A DNA stretch of 18,004 nucleotides from an uncultured Fretibacterium sp. (GTDB lineage Bacteria; Synergistota; Synergistia; Synergistales; Aminobacteriaceae): NCBI GenBank assembly GCA_937899395.1, contig CALBPU010000144.1, forward strand, positions 1 to 18,004. The letters run 5' to 3'. Positions within the stretch are counted from its first letter, which is position 1; the number at the start of each line of letters is the position of its first letter. Under the pieces are notes generated by a model. It saw only the letters and a list, made by a program, of their open reading frames with translations. It was not told the origin of the DNA and ran no database searches. Of this stretch, positions 1 to 6,585 are shown in pieces. Position numbers and translations under genes: made by a program.

Positions 1-19
1 CTTCCCAAAATTGACTCAT
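1..19 (-). CDS. Start of an unidentified gene, cut by the window edge
   Basis: Only six codons are visible (MSQFWE), starting at an ATG whose complement is at 17-19 and running off the left edge. An AAGGAG-like ribosome binding site lies about 13 bases upstream, a little far. A promoter-like sequence at 55-83 has the right orientation and distance. It follows the aldolase gene in the same direction, so it may be a further sugar-pathway or regulatory gene. The product cannot be named from six residues. Confidence 0.35.
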
Positions 20-54
20 CGAAAATAGATGTCTCCTTCTCCCGAACTATTTTT

Positions 55-83
55 ATATTATCATACATATTAGTATAAAACAA
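55..83 (-). promoter_or_regulatory. Putative sigma-70 promoter for the gene leaving the left edge
   Basis: Read on the minus strand there is a TTGTTT -35 box (78-83), a 17-base spacer and a TAATAT -10 box (55-60). A TG one base before the -10 gives an extended -10. It lies between the aldolase stop codon and the partial gene at the left edge. No strong terminator is visible after the aldolase, so the downstream gene may have both its own promoter and read-through. Confidence 0.45.
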
Positions 84-118
84 GTAAAAGAATTAAAAAC
101 ACGAAATCAATGACTTAA

Positions 119-964
119 TCAGAACTTGCTAAGTTGCAGCTTCTGACGGAGATACGCCATCATACGCTCCTGTATATAACGCGGGACTTTCTGCATGTTT
201 CCTTTGTCCCCAAATTCAGCAGCATATTCGCGGAAACTGTCATAGTATAAACGGAAATATTCTGTTCCAACGTTAAACTTGTTTATTCCACGACGGAACG
301 CCTCTTCTAACTGATCATGAGGAATACCGCTGCCGCCATGAAGAACTAACGGTGTTTCAGTAGCCGCATTAATCGCATCTAAACGCGTTAAATCCAATTT
401 CGGCGTGGTTAAATAAACTCCGTGAGCACTGCCTATAGCAACTGCGACTGAATCAACTCCGGTTTGCTCACAAAACGCTGCGGCAACTTCTGGCTTCGTG
501 TACATATCTTTGTCATCTTGATCCTGATTGGCTGCAAAACCAACGTGCCCTAATTCAGCCTCAACATCTGCTCCAAGAGCATGGGCTGCATCGACAACAC
601 GTTTTGTCAATTTAATATTCTCCTCAACAGGCAACATCGAACCGTCATACATGACAGAAGTAAAGCCGGCTTGAATTGCACGAAGAATAAAATCAAAATC
701 GCTGCAATGATCAAGATGTAAACCGATGGGAACCTTTACATTTGCTGCAAGTTCATGCACAGTTGTAGCAAAGGCTTTTAATCCGCAACAGTTGCTCTCA
801 TAATTATCAGGCGGATAAAGCATAACAATCGCCGGTTTTTGTAATTCTTCCGCAACAGCAACAACTGAATATGCCATAGTGTAATCATTACAATTAAAAC
901 CAATAGCAGACGTATTCGCCGCATCGGCCATTTTTAGAATTGTACTTACTTTTTCAAGTGCCAT
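119..964 (-). CDS. Class II ketose-bisphosphate aldolase (FbaA/GatY/KbaY type)
   Basis: A cytoplasmic, probably zinc-dependent aldolase of 281 residues that should split a phosphorylated ketose into dihydroxyacetone phosphate and an aldehyde. Family motifs are all present: HLDH with the catalytic Asp85 and metal ligand His86, SVMYDGS near 103-109, EAELGH at 135-140, IGSAHG with His181, LHGGSGIP with metal ligand His209, and the phosphate-binding segment NKFNVGT. Length is normal for the GatY/KbaY branch. I start at the ATG of MALEK because AGGAG stands 7-8 bases before it; an in-frame ATG five codons upstream overlaps that site. It is the last recognised gene of the sugar operon, 32 bases after dhaL. 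The exact sugar phosphate cannot be read from the sequence. Confidence 0.88.
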   Translation of the reverse strand: MALEKVSTILKMADAANTSAIGFNCNDYTMAYSVVAVAEELQKPAIVMLYPPDNYESNCCGLKAFATTVHELAANVKVPIGLHLDHCSDFDFILRAIQAGFTSVMYDGSMLPVEENIKLTKRVVDAAHALGADVEAELGHVGFAANQDQDDKDMYTKPEVAAAFCEQTGVDSVAVAIGSAHGVYLTTPKLDLTRLDAINAATETPLVLHGGSGIPHDQLEEAFRRGINKFNVGTEYFRLYYDSFREYAAEFGDKGNMQKVPRYIQERMMAYLRQKLQLSKF

Positions 965-996
965 AATATCTCTCCTCATTAAAAATATCGTAAATA

Positions 997-1626
997 TTAT
1001 AAACTCCTAGCTAAACCGCCAAGCAAAACTGATACTGAAATTGCTCCGGGATCAGGCCAACCTAATGCTTGTTCACGAAAATTCTTTGAGCGTCCAAGAC
1101 GAGGAGCCATATTTTTTGTTGCTTCAACGCCATTTAATGCTCCTGTCTCGGCTGCTTCAAGTATTTGCCCTATATCGTCTGTTGATTTTAGTGCTAACTC
1201 CATTGCCGTTTGAGCAGGAAGTAATGCGTCAACCATTGTTTTATCTCCCGGTTTTGCTCGACCTCGATTAATTACTCCTTGAATACCTTTCGTCAGAAAA
1301 TCAACTACATCAGAAGCATTTAGAACATCTTTATCTTTTATGGCTTCAAGTCCGCTGATGAAAAGCGTTCCAAAAAGCACGCCCGAAGAACCTCCCATAC
1401 ATTTGACTAAACATAAGCCGCTTGTATGAAATAATTCGTAAGGTGTTGCAAAAGATTCTTCCGTCAATTTTTCACGCAATACACTAAAACCGGTTTTCAT
1501 TCCGATTCCGTGATCTCCATCTCCAATAACACTGTCAATTCTTGTGAGTTCAGGTTCAGCCGCAATAATTGCTTCAGAGGCGTTTATCATTGCAGCCTTC
1601 AAAGCTGTAGCATCTGCAAGTTTCAT
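997..1626 (-). CDS. dhaL: Dihydroxyacetone kinase-type nucleotide-binding subunit (DhaL/DAK2)
   Basis: The 209-residue protein is a single DAK2 (DhaL) domain, the nucleotide-binding half of the two-part DAK kinases. The magnesium-binding aspartates are in the usual D-x4-D-x-D arrangement (Asp31, Asp36, Asp38, in IDSVIGDGDHG). The later signature GGSSG (79-83) and the C-terminal DPGAISVSVLLGGL are also present, so the kinase subunit looks intact. It starts at an ATG preceded by AAGGAGT. It lies 24 bases after the DhaK-like gene and presumably pairs with that product. No PTS-type phosphodonor gene (dhaM) is visible, so the phosphate may come from ATP; this is an inference. The name refers to the family, not to a proven substrate. 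Confidence 0.87.
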   Translation of the reverse strand: MKLADATALKAAMINASEAIIAAEPELTRIDSVIGDGDHGIGMKTGFSVLREKLTEESFATPYELFHTSGLCLVKCMGGSSGVLFGTLFISGLEAIKDKDVLNASDVVDFLTKGIQGVINRGRAKPGDKTMVDALLPAQTAMELALKSTDDIGQILEAAETGALNGVEATKNMAPRLGRSKNFREQALGWPDPGAISVSVLLGGLARSL

Positions 1627-1650
1627 GATATTTTTACTCCTTTGAATGCC

Positions 1651-2607
1651 TTAAATCGAATATCCATCGCCAATGATAGTCCCTTCCAAGTACTTCCGCA
1701 ATTCTGAATCAGCACTAAGCAACGTAACAGTAAATCCGTAGCCGTCAAGAATATTGATGTATACACCTACGTGCATTTTAAGTACAGGATAATTTGCACT
1801 CAGTGCCTCATAAAGATAATTTCCCATAACATATCCTTCATCATATCCGGCCAATCGTAAAGGATTAACCATCAGAATAATTTTCTCATCGGATTTTGGG
1901 GAAATATCTTCAGTAAGAAGTTTAATCGTCTCTTCAGCAGCCGAACGCATTCCCATTTTTTCTGTCTTAAAACCGGGTTCCTCAGAAAATCCTCGCCCGA
2001 ACGTTACCATATTATTTTCGGTATTAACACTAACACAAAGTGTAGACATTCGAGAATTAGCTTTCTTTAACAGAGCCGCTATCTCATTAAGTGAAAGTCC
2101 TTTTCGTGATGCAGTTGCAGCAATACGGGTCATAAGTGCCGCACCGGAACGGCCGCCTCTATTTTCACGAGCTTCTCCTCGAGCCATTCCCATATCATCA
2201 TGCACAGCGATTTGAATTGCCCTATGTCCCTCAAGACGCAGAAGTTCTTCTGCCATATCATTGTTGAGGTAGTCTCCCATAAAGTTATTATAAAGGAGAA
2301 TTATGCCCTGTCCGGTGTCGAGGGCTTTTGCTACTTCATAGATTGCATAAGCATTAGGCGATGTAAACGGTGCACCAACAACAACAGCATCAGCTAAATC
2401 TGTTCCCACAAATCCGGGAGACCAAGGACCGTCTGAACCTCCGCTGCTTATGATAACTGCAACACGTTCAACAACATCTTGCGAAGAAACAAGGGTTGCG
2501 CTTGCAATTTGGCTGTCAAATAAACGCCAGCGTCCCGGATGAGCCTGCAACATGCCTGTAAACCATCTTCGGGCATAATACTCTCGTCCTTCACTAAACC
2601 AATGCAT
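1651..2607 (-). CDS. DhaK-like sugar-binding subunit lacking the substrate histidines
   Basis: This 318-residue protein aligns by eye over most of the length of DhaK (about 356 residues): AHP near 22-24, a GGGSGHEP-like segment, VVGAPFTSP at 76-84, MGDYLNNDMAEEL (110-122) matching TGDxxNFxxAxEL, RGGRSGAA (150-157), and a C-terminal sheet with LMVNPL and GFTVTLL. Key residues differ. GSGHEP is GSDGPW, so the first active-site His is Gly60; GIHGEPG is GFSEEPG, so the His that binds the ketone covalently in DhaK is Ser208; the Lys of KNYTGD is Asn107. Asp112 remains. The start is firm, with AAAGGAG eight bases ahead. It sits between a sugar permease and dhaL, so it probably presents a different ketose for phosphorylation. 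A catalytically dead regulator of the DhaQ kind is the alternative. Confidence 0.8.
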   Translation of the reverse strand: MHWFSEGREYYARRWFTGMLQAHPGRWRLFDSQIASATLVSSQDVVERVAVIISSGGSDGPWSPGFVGTDLADAVVVGAPFTSPNAYAIYEVAKALDTGQGIILLYNNFMGDYLNNDMAEELLRLEGHRAIQIAVHDDMGMARGEARENRGGRSGAALMTRIAATASRKGLSLNEIAALLKKANSRMSTLCVSVNTENNMVTFGRGFSEEPGFKTEKMGMRSAAEETIKLLTEDISPKSDEKIILMVNPLRLAGYDEGYVMGNYLYEALSANYPVLKMHVGVYINILDGYGFTVTLLSADSELRKYLEGTIIGDGYSI

Positions 2608-2639
2608 TATTTTTCTCCTTTGAGCCGATGAATATCATG

Positions 2640-3650
2640 TTAATTCTTTGTCTTTTTCTGTGCCATATCCAAAATTACAGCAAACAGAATTATTGCACCT
2701 ATAACAACTTTTTGCCAATATGAATTTACGTGCATAAGGTTCATTCCGTTATTAATTACTGCAATAACCGCAACTCCGAACATAGCACGACCGACAGAAC
2801 CGCTTCCTCCTGTAAGACTTGTACCGCCCAAAACCGTAGCTGCGATTGCATACATTTCGTAACCTTCGCATGCGGCAGGCTGACCTGAAGCAAGTTTGGA
2901 CGCATTTAACACACCGGCTAATGCTGCTGCAACACTGCAAAGTACATGACCCAAGAAAATTACTTTCTTAGTGTTAATACCTGATAAATGTGCAACTTGA
3001 CGATTGCTTCCTGTAGCGTATACATGACGGCCAAATACTGTTTTGCTTAACAATATGTGCATGATTACTACCATGATAATAACAAAGACCGTTATATTCG
3101 GAATCCAGCCCGTAGGTTTAGACTCGGTTATAAGCCAACGCCCTGCACCGATAAAACTGTATGTTTTAGGCACTCCTGAAACCGCTGTACCGCCCGAAAA
3201 AATAAAGCAAAGTCCTCTTGCAGCCGTAAGCATTGCCAACGTTGCTATCATAGCTACAACATTGAAACGGCTAATCATAAGACCATTAAAACTTCCACAA
3301 AGAACTCCAACTAAAATTGCAGGGATAATTAAAATGGCAATGGAAGCCCAACTACCCATATTTGGAAACATAAGCGAAAGTTTTGTGCTGATAACGCCGG
3401 CTAATGCTGCAACCGAACCGACTGAAATATCAATGCCGCCTAAAATAATTACATAAGTAAGCCCGGCGGATAACATTGCGTTAATAGCCATCTGCGTTGT
3501 AAGGTTTACTATATTGGCCATGTTGAAAAATTTACCCGAAGTTCCGACTCCAAAACCTATAATCAGTGCGATAAGAATCACGACTACCATGTTTTTCATC
3601 AGGAAGTTGCTCATTGTGTTGTTATTAGTGTTGATTTTATTTTCTGCCAT
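2640..3650 (-). CDS. Sugar ABC transporter permease, ribose (RbsC) type
   Basis: This is an inner-membrane permease of the BPD_transp_2 / RbsC family, about 336 residues with 8-10 hydrophobic segments. It carries the family signature GGIDISVGSVAALAGV in the first third and the ATPase-coupling loop ATGSNRQVAHLSGI in the second half. The segment AIAATVLGGTSLTGGSGSVGR is also very typical of RbsC homologues. I place the start at the ATG whose complement ends at 3650. It follows GAGGTGAAT and lies one base after the ATPase stop codon. The longer frame reading from 3719 would overlap the ATPase gene heavily and adds a non-homologous arginine-rich leader. It should act with the ATPase upstream and the binding protein at 5268-6221. 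The sugar is unknown. Confidence 0.88.
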   Translation of the reverse strand: MAENKINTNNNTMSNFLMKNMVVVILIALIIGFGVGTSGKFFNMANIVNLTTQMAINAMLSAGLTYVIILGGIDISVGSVAALAGVISTKLSLMFPNMGSWASIAILIIPAILVGVLCGSFNGLMISRFNVVAMIATLAMLTAARGLCFIFSGGTAVSGVPKTYSFIGAGRWLITESKPTGWIPNITVFVIIMVVIMHILLSKTVFGRHVYATGSNRQVAHLSGINTKKVIFLGHVLCSVAAALAGVLNASKLASGQPAACEGYEMYAIAATVLGGTSLTGGSGSVGRAMFGVAVIAVINNGMNLMHVNSYWQKVVIGAIILFAVILDMAQKKTKN

Positions 3651-3651
3651 T

Positions 3652-5160
3652 TTATTCACCTCGTCTGTCAGCGACCGTACTGGCCAGCTGCATAATTTTT
3701 GTCTCAGTTGCCTCTTCACGACTTAATTCACCGGTAACATGACCTTCGCACATTACTATAATTCTGTCGCTGACACCTAAAACTTCAGGCAACTCCGAAG
3801 ATACCATGATAATTGTTCCGCCGTGATCCACAAAATTGTTCATTAGAGCGTAAAATTCTGATTTTGCATTAACATCAATTCCGCGTGTCGGCTCATCTAA
3901 AATCAATATTTGAGATTCAGCAATCAACCATTTCGCCAAAACTACTTTCTGCTGATTACCACCTGATAAATTTGCGATAATTGTTTCAACGCTAGGTGTT
4001 TTTACTCGCAATTTATCTTTGTATTCATTGCTTACATCGTCAATCCATTTAGCATCAGCAAAGCCAAATTTTTTCATGTGATAAATCAGGCTGGGAAGAA
4101 CAGCGTTATCCTTAATCATCGCTCTTAACATAAGGCCCGTAGTACGTCTGTCTTCAGTTACCATTCCGATTTTTTTCGCAATAGCATCTTTAGGACTGTT
4201 AAAATGAACAGGCTGACCGGAAACAAAAACTTGTCCCGAGTCAGGTATTCTGGCGCCGAAAATAGTTTCCATTGTTTCAGTACGTCCGGCACCGACTAAA
4301 CCTGAAATTCCTAAAATTTCTCCACGATAAGCAGTAAAAGATACATTTTCAAATTCTCCTTTACGAGTAAGTCCCTCTACTCGAAGCATTTCTTCACCGC
4401 GAGTATGCTTAGTATGAATAAAATAATCTTGGATTTCTCGACCTACCATGCTTGCGACTAAATCGTGTTCACTGATTTCGTCGATTTTGTCAGTACGTAC
4501 AAAGCAACCATCACGCAAAACTGTTGTACGATCACAAATTTCAAAAATTTCTTTAAGTCTGTGGCTGATATAAACTACTGCTACATTTTGGCTTTTAAGT
4601 ACGCGAATTTGTTCAAAGAGTGCGTTAATTTCGTGATCTGATAACGATGATGTCGGCTCGTCCATGATAACGACTTTTGCATTTTTGTTAATTACTCTCG
4701 CAATTTCAACCATTTGTTGTTGAGCGGCTGTTAAATCTCTTGCTATATCATTTGCATGGATAATCCCGTCCATCTTCATATAACGAAGCAGCTCGTTTGT
4801 GCGTTCGATCATACTGCGGTTATCAAGAAATATTCCATTAACTTTTTCTTCACCGAGGAAAATATTTTCAGCTACCGTTAAATCTTTTGCAATGCTTAAT
4901 TCCTGATGTATAACCGATATTCCGTGATCTAAAGCGTCGCGCGGTCCTTTGAACTCGATTTTTTCACCGTTGAAAAGTACTTCTCCTTCTGTAGGAGTAT
5001 ATACGCCGGAAAGAATTTTAATCAACGTGGATTTCCCGGCACCGTTTTCACCCATAAGAGCGTGAACTTCACCGGGATAAAAGTCAACCGATATGTCTGT
5101 CAGAGCTTTGACACCTGGAAAGACTTTTGAAATATGAACTGCCTGAAGGCAAGGTTGCAC
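3652..5160 (-). CDS. Sugar ABC transporter ATP-binding protein, two-domain (RbsA) type
   Basis: About 502 residues with two fused nucleotide-binding domains, the normal RbsA/MglA layout. The first has Walker A GENGAGKST near residue 38-45, the Q-loop HQE, the degenerate signature LTAAQQQMVEIA, and Walker B VVIMDEPTSSLSD. The second has the degenerate P-loop GLVGAGRTE, which is usual in this family, an intact LSGGNQQKV signature and Walker B ILILDEPTRGID. It drives sugar uptake at the cytoplasmic face. I choose the GTG at 5160, eight bases after AAAAGGGG; a GTG three codons upstream (5169) directly abuts that site and is less likely. A hairpin before the gene may reduce its expression relative to the binding protein. 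It overlaps nothing and ends one base before the permease start. Confidence 0.88.
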   Translation of the reverse strand: MQPCLQAVHISKVFPGVKALTDISVDFYPGEVHALMGENGAGKSTLIKILSGVYTPTEGEVLFNGEKIEFKGPRDALDHGISVIHQELSIAKDLTVAENIFLGEEKVNGIFLDNRSMIERTNELLRYMKMDGIIHANDIARDLTAAQQQMVEIARVINKNAKVVIMDEPTSSLSDHEINALFEQIRVLKSQNVAVVYISHRLKEIFEICDRTTVLRDGCFVRTDKIDEISEHDLVASMVGREIQDYFIHTKHTRGEEMLRVEGLTRKGEFENVSFTAYRGEILGISGLVGAGRTETMETIFGARIPDSGQVFVSGQPVHFNSPKDAIAKKIGMVTEDRRTTGLMLRAMIKDNAVLPSLIYHMKKFGFADAKWIDDVSNEYKDKLRVKTPSVETIIANLSGGNQQKVVLAKWLIAESQILILDEPTRGIDVNAKSEFYALMNNFVDHGGTIIMVSSELPEVLGVSDRIIVMCEGHVTGELSREEATETKIMQLASTVADRRGE

Positions 5161-5200
5161 AAGCGTCACCCCTTTTCCATATTAATAAGCATAATTTTGC

Positions 5201-5239
5201 AAAAAACTTTACCCCGTACATGAGGTACGGGACAAAGTT
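5201..5239 (-). terminator. Hairpin with T-run between binding-protein and ATPase genes
   Basis: On the minus strand, arms at 5225-5239 and 5205-5219 pair in 13 of 15 positions around a five-base loop, with a two-base internal mismatch (AACTTT..CCCGTAC against GTACGGG..AAAGTT). A run of six T follows immediately (5206-5201). It lies in the only sizeable gap inside the sugar operon. This is the shape of an intrinsic terminator or an mRNA-stabilising hairpin after the binding-protein gene, a common device for making more binding protein than membrane complex. No other promoter before the ATPase is obvious, so it is probably leaky. Confidence 0.7.
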
Positions 5240-5267
5240 AAATTCTTAATGATTTTGATTTACATTG

Positions 5268-6221
5268 TTACTGAGCAACCGCATTGGAAGCATCTACAAG
5301 ATAGGGAGCAATAAGGACTGTTGACTTTTCAACTGAACCCTTTGTCAAATATGTAACCATTTCTTCAGCGATGGTATATCCGATTTTATAAGGGTTCTGA
5401 GCAACATCTGCGAACCAGATTTTACCGTCAACAGGATCAAGGATTGCCTGATGTGCTTCAGGGTTAGCGTCAAAGCCAATCATTTTTGTTGTTGCACCGG
5501 CAGCTTTAATAGCAGCAAGAGCACCTATACAAGCAGGATCGCCGACAGTGAATACAACTGCCATATCAGGATAACTAATCAAAGCATCGCTCATTAAGTT
5601 CTGGGCAATGTCAGCCTGTCCCTGATAGTTGCCGATATTAACGATGTTAAGTTTGTAAGCATCTTTGTTAGCCTGCATAACACTCATCCAGCCGTTTTCA
5701 CGGTCAATGCAGCTCTGAGGTTCAGGATAACCAATAATACCGACGGTTGCACCGCTCTTGAGGCCAAGAGCATTCAACTGTGCAATCGTGGCTTCTCCAC
5801 CGACAACTCCGCCCTGATAGTTATCAGTACCGACGAAACATTTGATGACATTCGTTAAATCTGATGTGCAGTCAAACGTAAACATGGGAACGCCCTCAGC
5901 ATTAGCAGCTTCTATGGCATTCGTACAAGCGGCAGGTTCGTTGCAGGCTAAAGAGATAGCGTCCATACCATCAACAACAAGGCTCTCGATACGTTCAGTT
6001 GCAAGTGCGCCTGAAAGTTCGCTCTCAAGTACAACTGCTGTAAAGCCCATATCCTTAGCAGCAGCTTCAATACCTTTTTCTATCTGGAGATAGAAAGCAT
6101 GTTCACGGCTGCCTAAGATAAAGCCAAGTTTGAGATCCTTGACATCTTTGCCCGCTGCGAAACAAGCACAAGAAGTACATACAAGTACAAGAACGAAAAG
6201 AAACACGACAAATTTTTTCAT
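5268..6221 (-). CDS. Periplasmic sugar-binding protein, ribose (RbsB) type
   Basis: The 317-residue exported binding protein belongs to the periplasmic-binding-protein type 1 (RbsB-like, Peripla_BP_4) family. The first 22 residues form a signal peptide: MKKF, a hydrophobic stretch, then a cleavage-like ACFA before AGKDVKDLKLGF. Although there are cysteines near the end of this stretch, none sits in a lipobox, so a soluble periplasmic protein is expected. The two-lobed fold is suggested by the LKLGFILGSREHAFYLQIEKG opening, LVVDGMDAISLACNEP, VPMFTFDCTSD, FVGTDNYQGG, and the hinge segment MIGFDANPE. An AGGT ribosome site precedes the ATG. It is the first gene of the sugar operon, behind a promoter at 6292-6320. 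The ligand is likely a pentose, hexose or similar polyol/ketose; the sequence does not decide. Confidence 0.88.
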   Translation of the reverse strand: MKKFVVFLFVLVLVCTSCACFAAGKDVKDLKLGFILGSREHAFYLQIEKGIEAAAKDMGFTAVVLESELSGALATERIESLVVDGMDAISLACNEPAACTNAIEAANAEGVPMFTFDCTSDLTNVIKCFVGTDNYQGGVVGGEATIAQLNALGLKSGATVGIIGYPEPQSCIDRENGWMSVMQANKDAYKLNIVNIGNYQGQADIAQNLMSDALISYPDMAVVFTVGDPACIGALAAIKAAGATTKMIGFDANPEAHQAILDPVDGKIWFADVAQNPYKIGYTIAEEMVTYLTKGSVEKSTVLIAPYLVDASNAVAQ

Positions 6222-6245
6222 AAAAAAAATACCTCGCTCTCATTA

Positions 6246-6265
6246 GTCGGATATCATTTCCCGAC
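6246..6265. promoter_or_regulatory. Small inverted repeat in the sugar-operon leader
   Basis: The arms GTCGG and CCGAC are separated by ten bases. The repeat lies between the predicted transcription start and the ribosome binding site of the binding-protein gene, so it could be an operator or a short leader hairpin. Five-base arms may arise by chance, and no regulator gene is in the window to match it with. Confidence 0.25.
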
Positions 6266-6291
6266 AAATATAAATTTTTGAAATTATTGAA

Positions 6292-6320
6292 ACAATAACA
6301 TGCCTTTTATTTTTTGTCAA
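6292..6320 (-). promoter_or_regulatory. Promoter of the sugar uptake and breakdown operon
   Basis: On the minus strand there is a perfect -35 box TTGACA (6315-6320), a 17-base spacer and a -10 box TATTGT (6292-6297). It points at the binding-protein gene, leaving a leader of roughly 60 bases before the ATG. It lies just outside the MITE-like element that begins at 6345, so the insertion did not cut the core promoter. Upstream control sites could have been displaced. Confidence 0.72.
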
Positions 6321-6344
6321 TTATGTAATTTCTTTAATCATGTA

Positions 6345-6534
6345 TATAGTGAAAGCACTTGAAAAATTCAAACCCTTCCACCGCTGAAGCGGTTTCCCTT
6401 CCCGGCAAGCCGGGCTTTTCATTGCCCTTATCAGGGACAGCTAGTTTTCTTGTCGCCCCTAAGTTAGGGGAGATGTCAAATTTTTTTTTCGATTTGACAG
6501 AGGAGGCTGTTACTTTTTAAGTGTTTTTACTATA
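6345..6534. mobile_element. 190-bp MITE-like element with 21-bp terminal inverted repeats
   Basis: The ends at 6345-6365 and 6514-6534 are inverted copies of each other, matching at 18 of 21 positions; the three differences are all G-to-A transitions. Both ends begin TATAGT, which fits insertion at TA as in IS630/Tc1-type elements. The inside has no coding frame. It is a chain of short perfect palindromes: CCGCTGAAGCGG (6381-6392), CCCGGCAAGCCGGG (6401-6414), CCCTTATCAGGG (6425-6436), CCCCTAAGTTAGGGG (6456-6470), and TGTCAAAT/ATTTGACA around an oligo-T loop (6474-6499). Size, ends, lack of coding and intergenic position all fit a non-autonomous element. No second copy or matching transposase is in the window. 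Confidence 0.72.
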
Positions 6535-6540
6535 AGTCAT

Positions 6541-6572
6541 TATAAAATAACCTCTGAAAGTTTCTTCAGAGG
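6541..6572 (-). terminator. Intrinsic terminator at the end of the ricT operon
   Basis: CCTCTGAA (6551-6558) and TTCAGAGG (6565-6572) form a perfect eight-base stem with a six-base loop. On the minus strand it is followed by TTATTTTATA. It starts 14 bases after the ricT stop codon and closes the prfB-to-ricT operon. The plus strand after the stem is also T-rich, so it might work in both directions. Confidence 0.78.
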
Positions 6573-6585
6573 TGTTTTGTTTTTG

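Noticed and set aside
123..135. Short palindrome AACTTGCTAAGTT at the end of the aldolase gene as a terminator
   Set aside because: It is five base pairs with no T-run after it and lies inside the coding sequence.
3043..3456. A 137-codon plus-strand frame inside the sugar permease
   Set aside because: It lies fully antisense to a well-recognised RbsC-type gene, with no ribosome site or sensible protein features; it is a shadow frame.
3651..3719. Extended start of the permease at 3719
   Set aside because: It would overlap the ATPase gene by 68 bases and add a non-homologous basic leader; the ATG at 3650 has a good ribosome site and abuts the ATPase stop.
6349..6362. A CcpA cre-like palindrome (TGAAAGCACTTGA) upstream of the sugar-operon promoter
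   Set aside because: It has two mismatches to the cre consensus and forms part of the terminal inverted repeat of the MITE-like element; the same sequence recurs at the element's other end, so its palindromic look is explained by the element.
6381..6499. The hairpin chain as a CRISPR array or riboswitch
   Set aside because: No repeated unit with uniform spacers is present, and no riboswitch core that I can recognise; the flanking inverted ends make a MITE-like element the better explanation.
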